A stretch of 64,000 bases of DNA from Actinocrinis sp035653575. GTDB taxonomy: Bacteria > Actinomycetota > Actinomycetes > Streptomycetales > Catenulisporaceae. The position numbers were made by a program, and so were the translations under genes. Below are positions 45,821-52,797 of this stretch, piece after piece. The DNA is taken from the NCBI RefSeq assembly GCF_035653575.1, contig NZ_DASRBQ010000009.1, positions 1-64,000 of the forward strand, written 5' to 3'. The notes under the pieces were generated by a model, which was not told the origin of the DNA, ran no database searches, and saw only the letters and a program-made list of their open reading frames with translations. How positions within the stretch are numbered: position 1 is the stretch's first letter; the number at the start of each line of letters is the position of its first letter.

Positions 45821-46980
45821 CGGGGCACCTCGATCCAGGAGCGGGACCGGGCGGAGCGCAGCACCGCCTCGGTCAGACGGACGGTTCGGGCGGCGTCGCC
45901 GAAGGTCGGGAACAAGGGCCCGGAACCCTGGCCGGCGGCCGCGTCGGCGCGGATCGCGGCGTACACGTCGGCCACGAAGCCCGCGAAGCAGTCGGCGTAA
46001 CCCATCGGATGGCCCGGAGGCAGAACGCTGAGACGAGCCGCCTCGGGGGAGAGCAGAGCGGGATCGCGCAGCAGCCGCGCGTTGCCCGCGCGCGACCCGG
46101 CGAACAGCGACTCAGGGTTCTCCTGATCGAAGGCGAGGCTGGCCGCGGCCCCGTCGATCTCGAACCACAGCCGGTTCTTGCGGCCGGGGGAGACCTGGGA
46201 GACGGTCAGCGAGCCCGAGGCGCCGCGATCGGTGCGGAAGAGCACTTGGACCGCGTCCTCGGTGGTCACCTCGGTGCCGGGTGCCTCGCCGTGGCCCGCC
46301 CCTGCGTCGGACCCGGTGAAGGTCTCCCGGCCGGAGCCGTAGCGCACTGGAAGCACGGTCTGCTTCTCGGCGATCAGCTCGCTGATCCGGTGCCCGCTGA
46401 CCCACTCGACCAGGTCGCACCAGTGCGAGCCGATGTCGGCGAACGCCCGCGACGCGCCGCCCTGCTGCGGATCGACCCGCCAGTTGTTGTCGCCCGGCTC
46501 GGACAGCCAGTCCTGTAGGTAGTGGCCGTGGATCAGTCGCACGTCGCCGACGAATCCGCCGTGCACGCGCGCCCGCGCTTCAGCCGCCATCGGGTGATAG
46601 CGGTAGACGAACGGCACCGCCGCGATGAGGCCGCTGCCATGAGCAAGGGCGACCAGGGCGTCCGCGTCCTCGCTCGCCGTCGCGAGCGGCTTCTCGCAGA
46701 CCACGTGCTTACCCGCGCGCAGCGCTAGCTCGGCGAGCCGGAAGTGCGAGGCGTTCGGTGTGCAGATGTGCACCACGTCCGCCGCGTCCGTCTCCGCCAG
46801 CTCCTCGGCCGAGTCGAAGGACCGCTCGAGGCCGAATCGCTCGGCCGCTGCCTTCCCGCGCTCTGGCGTCGAGGCGCATACGCCCACGACGTGCGCACCG
46901 GCGCGCCGGGCGGCGTCCAGGTGCAGCCGGGCGACCATACCGGCGCCCGCGATCGCCACACGCAGCGGCGCCTCGGTCAT
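45817..46980 (-). CDS. Gfo/Idh/MocA-family sugar dehydrogenase (first of four-gene set)
   Basis: A 387-residue NAD(P)-dependent dehydrogenase. The Rossmann motif is RVAIAGAGMVARLHLD. EKPLA carries the catalytic Lys, and DIGSHWCDLVEWV holds the usual Asp/His pair. GHYLQDWLSEPGDNNWR resembles the YLQDW segment I recall from bacterial levoglucosan dehydrogenase. I chose ATG 46980 because GGAGG lies 5 nt upstream; an in-frame GTG at 47001 is less likely. It leads a tightly overlapping operon and is divergent from a ROK regulator. A 3-dehydrogenation of an anhydrosugar or glycoside is the best guess. Confidence 0.87.
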   Translation of the reverse strand: MTEAPLRVAIAGAGMVARLHLDAARRAGAHVVGVCASTPERGKAAAERFGLERSFDSAEELAETDAADVVHICTPNASHFRLAELALRAGKHVVCEKPLATASEDADALVALAHGSGLIAAVPFVYRYHPMAAEARARVHGGFVGDVRLIHGHYLQDWLSEPGDNNWRVDPQQGGASRAFADIGSHWCDLVEWVSGHRISELIAEKQTVLPVRYGSGRETFTGSDAGAGHGEAPGTEVTTEDAVQVLFRTDRGASGSLTVSQVSPGRKNRLWFEIDGAAASLAFDQENPESLFAGSRAGNARLLRDPALLSPEAARLSVLPPGHPMGYADCFAGFVADVYAAIRADAAAGQGSGPLFPTFGDAARTVRLTEAVLRSARSRSWIEVPR

Positions 46981-47005
46981 CGCGACCTCCATTCGGTTCA
47001 CCGGT

Positions 47006-47034
47006 ACGTTAAACCCGGCTCTTTAGGTTGACAA
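47006..47034 (-). promoter_or_regulatory. Predicted promoter of the sugar-dehydrogenase operon
   Basis: On the minus strand TTGTCA (47034-47029), a 17-bp spacer and TAACGT (47011-47006) fit the actinobacterial consensus. The -35 overlaps the -35 of the divergent ROK promoter by 5 bp. Confidence 0.5.
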
Positions 47035-47055
47035 TGGCGTGATTTCCGCTAAGTT
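47028..47055 (+). promoter_or_regulatory. Predicted promoter of the ROK regulator gene
   Basis: TTGACA (47028-47033), a 16-bp spacer and TAAGTT (47050-47055). The start site would be near 47062, about 40 nt before the ATG. It shares its -35 with the divergent promoter, so only one polymerase could bind at a time. Confidence 0.55.
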
Positions 47056-47102
47056 CTGTCATAAATCGACGAGGGTGACAGCGCCCCGGTGTCAGGAGCC
47101 TC

Positions 47103-48308
47103 ATGAGCAGTCTCGGCGGCCGCCATCTCGCCGCGCTCAGCGAACTGGCCTGCCTGGTGGCCGACGGGACTGCGACGCGGCGCAGCCAGCTGGCGCAGGC
47201 CACGGGCCTTTCCAGGGCGGCGGTGGCGCAGCGCGTCGACCTGCTGGTGGCGCGCGGCCTGCTGGTCGAGACCGAGCCTGTCGCCACCGAACGCGGCCGC
47301 CCGCCGCTCGCCCTCCAGCTCGCTCCCGACGCGCTGATCTGCGCCGTCGACCTCGGCGCCACGCACTGCCGGCTCGCACTCAGCACGCTTGGCGGCCTGC
47401 CGCTGGTGGAGAGTGTGCGCGAGATCGACATCAACGAAGGCCCGCAGCACATCCTCACCGGCGTCCGTGAGCTGACCACCGAATTGCTGGCCCAAATCGA
47501 CCGGCCGCAGGCGCATCTGCGTGCGTTCTGCATCGGCGTGCCGGGACCCGTCGAGCATGAGACCGGCACGGTCATCCGGCCGCCGATCATGCAGGGCTGG
47601 GACGGTTACCGGATCCCTGACTTCTTCGGCGCGCAGAGCCTCTCCGGCGAGCACTACGACCCAGGTGTCACAGTGCTCGTCGACAACGACGTGAACATGA
47701 TGGCCTTCGGCGAGTACAGCCGGCGCCGCGATACCAAGCACCTGCTCTTCATCAAGGTGGGCACCGGGATCGGCTGCGGCATCATCTCCAACGGCACGCT
47801 GCATCGCGGCGCCGCCGGCGCGGCCGGGGACATAGGGCACATCCCGTTGCCAGGGCACGAAGACGTGCTGTGCCACTGCGGCAACACCGGCTGCGTCGAG
47901 GCGGTGGCGTCCGGCGCCGCGATCGCGCGAGCGCTGCGCGAAGCCGGGCTGCCGGCGACCGGGGGACGCGACGTGGTCCGGCTGGTGTCGGAGGGCAATC
48001 CGGTCGCGCGCCGCCGGGTCCGGCTGGCCGGTCAGCAGATCGGCGAGGTGCTGGCCTCCCTGGTCAGCTTCCACAACCCGGACGCGATCGTGATCGGTGG
48101 CAGCATCGCGCAACTGCACGAGGATCTGCTCGCCGACATCCGTGGCGTCGTCTATCGCAGGGCGCTGCCGCTCGCGACGCGCACTCTGGCCATCGAGACC
48201 TCGTCGCTTGGCGAGCGCGCGGGAGTGGAGGGCGCGGCGCGGATGGCCGCGAGGCATCTGCTCTCGCCCGAGGGTATCGAGAGGCTGCTGGTGCAGCCGG
48301 TTCGCTGA
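47103..48308 (+). CDS. ROK-family transcriptional regulator
   Basis: A 401-residue ROK repressor-type protein. A winged HTH covers about 15-70 (TRRSQLAQATGLSRAAVAQRVDLLVARGLLVE). The sugar-kinase-like fold follows, with AVDLGATHCRLAL, VGTGIGCGIISNG, the glycine-rich GGSIAQLHEDLLADIRG and the zinc motif GHEDVLCHCGNTGCVE. It probably senses a sugar and represses the divergent dehydrogenase/epimerase operon and itself. AGGAG is upstream of the ATG. Confidence 0.93.
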   Translation: MSSLGGRHLAALSELACLVADGTATRRSQLAQATGLSRAAVAQRVDLLVARGLLVETEPVATERGRPPLALQLAPDALICAVDLGATHCRLALSTLGGLPLVESVREIDINEGPQHILTGVRELTTELLAQIDRPQAHLRAFCIGVPGPVEHETGTVIRPPIMQGWDGYRIPDFFGAQSLSGEHYDPGVTVLVDNDVNMMAFGEYSRRRDTKHLLFIKVGTGIGCGIISNGTLHRGAAGAAGDIGHIPLPGHEDVLCHCGNTGCVEAVASGAAIARALREAGLPATGGRDVVRLVSEGNPVARRRVRLAGQQIGEVLASLVSFHNPDAIVIGGSIAQLHEDLLADIRGVVYRRALPLATRTLAIETSSLGERAGVEGAARMAARHLLSPEGIERLLVQPVR

Positions 48309-48345
48309 GTGCTGATTCGTGACGCGGCCGGCAGGTCGGCGGCGG

Positions 48346-49236
48346 TCAGTAGCTGCGGTAGTAGATCAGCTGCCCGCCCTCGCCTTGAGCCGCGCCCTCA
48401 CCGGGAAGGAACAGGCTCACCGCCAGCGCGCGTCGGCCGTCCGGCGCGGTAAGAGCCGTGACGTGGGGATTGGCGAACGCGGTGCTGCCTCGGTCCGTAC
48501 GGATGCTCGTCGGATGCGCTTCACGGGATTCGTAGTCGTAGATGTACGTTCGCCAGGACCCGAAGTCGCCCTTGATGTGCTGGGCCTCGACCAGTGCGTA
48601 TGAGCGCTCGAAGAAGGTCACCGGGTCGCGCCCGCCGATGTTGCCACCGACTTGGAAACGCAGTAGCGCCTCGTCGAATCCGGGTTCTGGTGTGGCTTTC
48701 CAGCGCTTGAAGTCGGTGAGCGTGGCGCTCAGCTGGCGGTCTACGTCGCACTTCCACCAATAGTGGCCGCCGAGTGTGATGACGGAGTGGTCGATATCAG
48801 GGTTCAGCTGTACCGAGTAGATGTTGGGCGTGCCCTCGGCGCAGCGCGAGAGCGAGCGCTTGGCGTCGAACGCGCGCAGCGCCCTGCCGTCGAAAAGCGT
48901 GTCCCGGTCGGTGAAGTAGCGCAGCGCGATGTGGTTCTTCGGTTCCTGTTCCCATGCGAGCAGGTAGCCGCCGCCGGGCACGGTCGCGATCGTCGGCTGC
49001 GAGCCGCGTGGGCCGAAGTCGCGGACGTGGTGCCAGTCGACCAAGTCGGCGGAGGTCGCGAGGCCGACATGAAAGCAGCCGTCGGCCAGTGTGCTGTGAT
49101 AGACCGCGAGATAGCGGCCGCCGTCCTCGATGATCTTCGCGCAGTGCATCTCGCGCCCCGCGTCGTCCGTGACCGCGTATCGGCGCGCGTCGGCCGACGT
49201 CACCTCTTCGATCAGTGAGCGCAGCAAGTCGAGCAC
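48346..49236 (-). CDS. GH43-like five-bladed beta-propeller protein
   Basis: A 296-residue protein with the GH43/62/32 propeller look: VYHSTLADGCFHVGLATSADLVDWHHVRDFG, a Pro-rich blade start, YLLAWEQEP and VGGNIGGRDPVTFFERSY. Family enzymes release arabinose or xylose from polysaccharides. I see no signal peptide, and the catalytic Asp/Glu triad cannot be assigned with confidence, so it may bind rather than cleave. The start is GTG 49236 with AGGATGG upstream. It converges on the ROK gene. Confidence 0.7.
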   Translation of the reverse strand: MLDLLRSLIEEVTSADARRYAVTDDAGREMHCAKIIEDGGRYLAVYHSTLADGCFHVGLATSADLVDWHHVRDFGPRGSQPTIATVPGGGYLLAWEQEPKNHIALRYFTDRDTLFDGRALRAFDAKRSLSRCAEGTPNIYSVQLNPDIDHSVITLGGHYWWKCDVDRQLSATLTDFKRWKATPEPGFDEALLRFQVGGNIGGRDPVTFFERSYALVEAQHIKGDFGSWRTYIYDYESREAHPTSIRTDRGSTAFANPHVTALTAPDGRRALAVSLFLPGEGAAQGEGGQLIYYRSY

Positions 49237-49313
49237 TCATCCATCCTGCGGTATCGCAGGGTTTCGTGCCGCGCGGCTGAGGCGCGGCGGCGGCTCCTCG
49301 TCCCGGAGCCGCG

Positions 49314-49838
49314 TCAGTGCGCGATGAGCACTGAGCAGAACGCGTGCCGCGCCACATGCTCCGCGGTCGAGCCGAGGACGCGGTTGTGCAGCTCGGGGTG
49401 GCGGCTGTGTCCGATCACCAGCAGATCGGCGTGTGCGGCCCGGGCGGCGATGAGTATCTGGCCGGCTGGATGCCCGACGCGCAGCTCGGACGCGATCTCT
49501 ACACCGTGCTGCCGCGCGTAGTCCGTGGCCGTGCGGATCCAGTCTTCGGCGTGCTGCACGGTGCGGGCGCGGGTCGAGGCGGAGCCCGTAGCGCTGCCGT
49601 TCGTGTCGTCGTCGCCGGATTGGCCCGACAGGTCGATGCGCCGCGGCCCTCCCGACGCGGCTGGGGCGAACGCGGTCACGTGCTCCGGCAACTCGTCGAT
49701 CGCGATGACGGTCAGCTGCGCCTTCGGCAGCACGCCGGCCAGAGCGACGGCGCGGGACAGCGCGGCCCGGGCGCCCGCCGAGTCGTCGTACGCCACCGCG
49801 ATCCGGGCGAAGCGGCTAGCACCCGCCGCCGCGCTCAT
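49314..49838 (-). CDS. Universal stress protein (UspA family)
   Basis: A 174-residue single Usp domain. RIAVAYDDSAGARAALSRAVALA opens the fold. The ATP-binding motif G-2x-G-9x-G(S/T) appears as LLVIGHSRHPELHNRVLGSTAEHV. A Ser/Thr/Asp-rich loop is inserted at about 65-90. Its ATG overlaps the stop of a short repeat ORF by 4 nt. The upstream DUF1876 gene lies in the same transcript by position; DUF1876 and Usp proteins often occur together in actinobacterial stress loci. Confidence 0.92.
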   Translation of the reverse strand: MSAAAGASRFARIAVAYDDSAGARAALSRAVALAGVLPKAQLTVIAIDELPEHVTAFAPAASGGPRRIDLSGQSGDDDTNGSATGSASTRARTVQHAEDWIRTATDYARQHGVEIASELRVGHPAGQILIAARAAHADLLVIGHSRHPELHNRVLGSTAEHVARHAFCSVLIAH

Positions 49839-50041
49839 GGCGCCGGTCTCAGGACGGCGCGGCTCATGGCGGCCGGGCTCACGGTGGCCGAGCTCATGGC
49901 GTCGAGGTCGGGGTCGGGGGCGGCCCGGCGTTCACGGCCCCGCCTCATGGCGGCCGGGTTCACGATGGCCGAGCTCATGGCGTCGGTGTCGGGTTCGGGG
50001 TCGGGGTCGGGGGCGGCTCGGTGTTCACGGCCCCGCCTCAC
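49835..50041 (-). CDS. Short repeat ORF between DUF1876 and Usp genes
   Basis: A 68-residue frame made of two and a half copies of a unit. The first begins MRRGREHRAAPDPDPEPDTDA, the second MRRGRERRAAPDPDLDA; each continues MSSA..NPAA or MSSA..SPAA. Both ends are coupled to neighbours by ATGA overlaps, at 50038-50041 with DUF1876 and 49835-49838 with Usp. The repeats are 81 and 93 bp, both multiples of three. I recognise no domain. It may be a real basic/acidic repeat peptide, or a duplicated linker kept in frame because it passes ribosomes to usp. Confidence 0.4.
   Translation of the reverse strand: MRRGREHRAAPDPDPEPDTDAMSSAIVNPAAMRRGRERRAAPDPDLDAMSSATVSPAAMSRAVLRPAP
49863..50036. repeat. 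Two-copy tandem repeat (81 and 93 bp)
   Basis: Copies start at 49863 and 49944, each opening CTCATGGCGGCCGGG. The second is longer by 12 bp within a GGTCGGGG run. Both lengths are multiples of three, so the minus-strand frame is kept open. Confidence 0.85.
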
Positions 50042-50307
50042 AGCGCCGGGTGCGCCGGGACGTGCGTGGCCGACTCGATGTGCGCACTCGCCCGGGCCAG
50101 CAGTTGCCGGGCCAGGTCGTTGAGCGCACGGGCGGCCGCCAGCTCCTCGCCCACCTGCGTCTGGACCGGATCGTTCGGGTGCTTGCTGGCGTGACCATGC
50201 GCGCGCAGCTCGGTGCCGTCCGGGAGCTTGAGCAGCGCGGTCGCCCGAGTCTTCGGCCCGGCCTCGCGGAAGGTCACCTCGCTATGCCAGCCGACGATAG
50301 TCTGCAT
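50038..50307 (-). CDS. DUF1876 domain protein
   Basis: An 89-residue protein. The DUF1876 pattern is clear: VGWHSEVTFREAGPKTRATALLKLPDGTELRAHGHASKHPNDP, then VGEELAAARALNDLARQLL. Its biochemical role is unknown; relatives are small dsRNA-binding-like stress proteins. I chose ATG 50307, since the upstream 25 in-frame residues are not conserved. It leads the short repeat ORF and the Usp gene through ATGA overlaps. Confidence 0.9.
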   Translation of the reverse strand: MQTIVGWHSEVTFREAGPKTRATALLKLPDGTELRAHGHASKHPNDPVQTQVGEELAAARALNDLARQLLARASAHIESATHVPAHPAL

Positions 50308-50447
50308 CGTCGCCTCACCTGCCTTCTGCGGTTCCAGTCCAGCGTGCACCCGTCCGCGCGGTAACACCAGGGTCCGGAGCACTGGTGCGTGTCTGACGGG
50401 AAAGGATGCGCTCGGCAGCCAACGCGTTAGGGCCGTAGCGTCGGAGC

Positions 50448-50885
50448 ATGAGACTCTCCGCCGAACATGCGCGTGAACGGTTCGCCGGCAGCCCGGTCGC
50501 AGTGCTCGGAACGTCCGGCGCGAACGGCGCTTCGCACCTCGTCCCGGTTACCTACCTGGTCTCGGGCGACAAAGTGTTCATTGCCGTGGACGGCAAGCCG
50601 AAGCGTACGCAAAACCTCAAGAGGCTGCGGAACATCGCCGAGAACCCGCAAGTCTGCCTGCTGGCGCAACGCTATGACGACGACTGGACGCGGCTGTGGT
50701 GGGCCCGCGCCGACGGCACGGCGCGCATCATCGAACCCGACGATGTGCCGTTCGGCGTGCTCGGCGCATTGACTGAGCGCTATCCCTGGTACCGCACGAA
50801 CCCGCCGGACGGCCCGGTCATCGAGGTCACGGTGCACACGTGGTCCGGTTGGGCGTTCGCCGAAGGACCGCCCGCGCTGATGTAG
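50448..50885 (+). CDS. PPOX-class F420-dependent oxidoreductase (Rv0121 type)
   Basis: A 145-residue split-barrel protein. PVAVLGTSGANGASHLVPVTYLVSGDKVFIAVDGKPKRTQNLKRLRNIAENP and WWARADGTARI are typical of the actinobacterial PPOX subgroup that includes Rv0121. Members bind coenzyme F420 or a flavin; the substrate is unknown. The ATG has only a short GGAG nearby. It is followed 70 bp later by the Nei gene on the same strand. Confidence 0.88.
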   Translation: MRLSAEHARERFAGSPVAVLGTSGANGASHLVPVTYLVSGDKVFIAVDGKPKRTQNLKRLRNIAENPQVCLLAQRYDDDWTRLWWARADGTARIIEPDDVPFGVLGALTERYPWYRTNPPDGPVIEVTVHTWSGWAFAEGPPALM

Positions 50886-50955
50886 TCGCAGGGACCGTGT
50901 ACCGCACGAACTGCTCGGCAGGTGCACGGCGCCCGGCGAGCGGCATCATGGTGCT

Positions 50956-51759
50956 GTGCCCGAAGGCGACACGATCTGGCTTGCCGCACACCGGCTGCGC
51001 GAGGCGCTGGCCGGCCAGGTGCTGGTGAAATCCGACCTGCGTGTGCCCCGGCTCGCCACGACCGACCTGCGCGGCCACCGGATCGACGAGGTGGTCGCGC
51101 GCGGCAAGCATCTGCTTTTCCGCATCGACAACGGCCTCACCCTGCACTCCCACCTGCGGATGGACGGCGCGTGGCAGATCTACCGGACCGGCGAGCGCTG
51201 GCGCGGCGGCCCCACGCACCAGATCCGCGCCGTGTTGGCCGCGCCCGACCGGACCGCGGTCGGCTACCGGCTGCCGGTGCTCGACCTGGTGCCGACCGCG
51301 CGTGAGGACACGGTGGTCGGTCACCTCGGCCCGGACCTGCTCGGACCGGACTGGGATCGCGAGGAGGCCGTGCGCAGGCTGCTCGCGGCCCCGGATCGGC
51401 CGATCGGCGAGGCGCTGCTCGACCAGCGCAACCTCGCCGGGATCGGCAACGTGTACAAGTCCGAGCTGTGTTTCCTGCGCGGCGTGACGCCCTGGACGCC
51501 GACAGCCGATGTCGCGGACCTCGGACGCATGGTCGACCTGGCGCAGCGGCTGCTCGACGCGAATAAGGCGCGCCACGGGCACATCACCACCGGTGACACC
51601 AGACGCGGTTGCACACATTGGGTGTACGGCCGCGACCATCAGCCGTGCCTACGCTGCGGTACCGCCATCCGGTTCGCGGAGCAGGGGCTGGCGGGGGAGG
51701 CGCGTGTCACCTACTGGTGCCCGGCCTGCCAGAAGGGCCCGGGACCGGACGGCGGCTGA
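50956..51759 (+). CDS. nei: Fpg/Nei-family DNA glycosylase (Nei2 type)
   Basis: A 267-residue bifunctional glycosylase/AP lyase. After the initiator (GTG) the protein starts PEGDTIWLAA with catalytic P2 and E3; the lesion-contact Lys is in RGKHLLFRID. The helix-two-turns-helix DQRNLAGIGNVYKSELCF and the C-terminal zinc finger (CLRC ... CPAC) are complete. It excises oxidised pyrimidines and nicks the strand. The MPEGDT form is the actinobacterial Nei2 branch. Confidence 0.95.
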   Translation: MPEGDTIWLAAHRLREALAGQVLVKSDLRVPRLATTDLRGHRIDEVVARGKHLLFRIDNGLTLHSHLRMDGAWQIYRTGERWRGGPTHQIRAVLAAPDRTAVGYRLPVLDLVPTAREDTVVGHLGPDLLGPDWDREEAVRRLLAAPDRPIGEALLDQRNLAGIGNVYKSELCFLRGVTPWTPTADVADLGRMVDLAQRLLDANKARHGHITTGDTRRGCTHWVYGRDHQPCLRCGTAIRFAEQGLAGEARVTYWCPACQKGPGPDGG

Positions 51760-51769
51760 CCGTCTGGGC

Positions 51770-52195
51770 CTAGTGCGCGACATCGCTGACGCCGAAGATC
51801 CGCTCGATCTTCAGCCGGCACAGCATCTCGCCCGGAACGGCATTGCGCCGCCCGTACTCCTCGGCGCGCTCAGCCGGCACGTAACGCGCCGCCAGCCGCG
51901 TCGTCCAGGCCACCAAGTCCTTCGCGGCCGCATCCATCGAAACCGCGCCGCGCACGACCACGAAGTGGTACGGGTACTCATCGACGTCCACGGTCAGCGC
52001 AGCGCGCGGATTGGCCCGCAGATGGCGACCCTTCACCGTGCCCTCGTGGGTCGTGAAGACCAGTTCGTCGCCATCCAGCACGAACCAGATCGGCGCGACA
52101 TGCGGCGCGCCGACGGCCGAGGCGGTCGCGAGCTTGCCGGTGCGGGTGCCGGTGGTCAGAAAGTCGAGCGCCTGCTCTCTCGTCATCTTCGCCAT
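51770..52195 (-). CDS. PPOX-class F420-dependent enzyme
   Basis: A 141-residue split-barrel protein. FLTTGTRTGKLATASAVGAPHVAPIWFVLDGDELVFTT and GRHLRANPRAALTVDVDEYPYHFVVVRG match the TIGR03618-like F420-binding PPOX family. It may reduce quinones or biliverdin-like compounds, as relatives do; the substrate is not defined. It converges on the Nei gene 10 bp away and lies 26 bp downstream of the MarR gene on the same strand. Confidence 0.9.
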   Translation of the reverse strand: MAKMTREQALDFLTTGTRTGKLATASAVGAPHVAPIWFVLDGDELVFTTHEGTVKGRHLRANPRAALTVDVDEYPYHFVVVRGAVSMDAAAKDLVAWTTRLAARYVPAERAEEYGRRNAVPGEMLCRLKIERIFGVSDVAH

Positions 52196-52221
52196 GGCCC
52201 AAGCCTTGCCGATCCTCGCCC

Positions 52222-52731
52222 TTACCGCAGCTCGTCTTTCCCGCCGTGTCCGTCCCCGTCGTCCCCGCCACCCGGGTCCGACACCACGTTGACCTCGGCG
52301 TCCGCGAGCCGGTCCATGATGCCGGCCGCGATCCGCAGCACCTGCCGCTCGGTCTCGCTCAGCTCGCCGAGCGCGGCGGCCAGCCAGGCGTCCCGCTCGG
52401 CCATGTCGTCCGCCAGCGCGCGCAGTCCGGTCGCGGTCAGTTCGAGCACCGACTGGCGGCGGTCCCGCGGGCTGCTCGTGCGCGCGATCAGCCCGGCCCG
52501 CTCCAGTTCCGCGAACACGCGGGTGAGCGATTGCGGCCGCTGATGCTCGACCGCGGCGATCCGGCCCGCCGTGGTGGGCCCGTTGCGGTACAGGTGGCTG
52601 AGCACGGCCAGCTTGTTGGTGCTCAGCGCGTCCGCCGAACGCTCGGTGCGCAGCCGCCGGGTCAGCCGGTTCGCTGCACGCCGGACCTCCGAGGCGGTGC
52701 CAAGCAGGGAGTCCGCATTCGCGCTCGCCAT
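52222..52731 (-). CDS. MarR-family regulator
   Basis: A 169-residue winged HTH protein. LAVLSHLYRNGPTTAGRIAAVEHQRPQSLTRVFAELERAGLIAR and SSPRDRRQSVLELTATGLRAL are the MarR DNA-binding core and wing. The tail is Gly/Asp-rich. It is divergent from a FUSC-type exporter across only 66 bp, so it probably represses that exporter and responds to an aromatic compound. The start codon lies 6 nt after a TAGCTT -10 box, which suggests a leaderless transcript. Confidence 0.93.
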   Translation of the reverse strand: MASANADSLLGTASEVRRAANRLTRRLRTERSADALSTNKLAVLSHLYRNGPTTAGRIAAVEHQRPQSLTRVFAELERAGLIARTSSPRDRRQSVLELTATGLRALADDMAERDAWLAAALGELSETERQVLRIAAGIMDRLADAEVNVVSDPGGGDDGDGHGGKDELR

Positions 52732-52737
52732 ATTACT

Positions 52738-52743
52738 AAGCTA
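52738..52743 (-). promoter_or_regulatory. Possible -10 box of a leaderless marR transcript
   Basis: TAGCTT on the minus strand fits TAnnnT and ends 6 nt before the ATG at 52731. Transcription would then begin at or next to the start codon. No clear -35 is visible. The gap also contains the direct repeat CTATCACGTACTATCG, a possible operator. Confidence 0.4.
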
Positions 52744-52797
52744 TCACGTACTATCGCAGGACAGTTTGCAGCTGCTCTTCCAGCGAGGGGGCGCGCG

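Noticed and set aside
42973..48308. myo-Inositol catabolic (iol) cluster
   Set aside because: Dehydrogenase and IolE-like barrels are present, but iolB, iolC, iolD and iolA are absent.
49863..50036. CRISPR-like array
   Set aside because: Only two copies, no spacers of regular length and no cas genes; it is a tandem duplication within an ORF.
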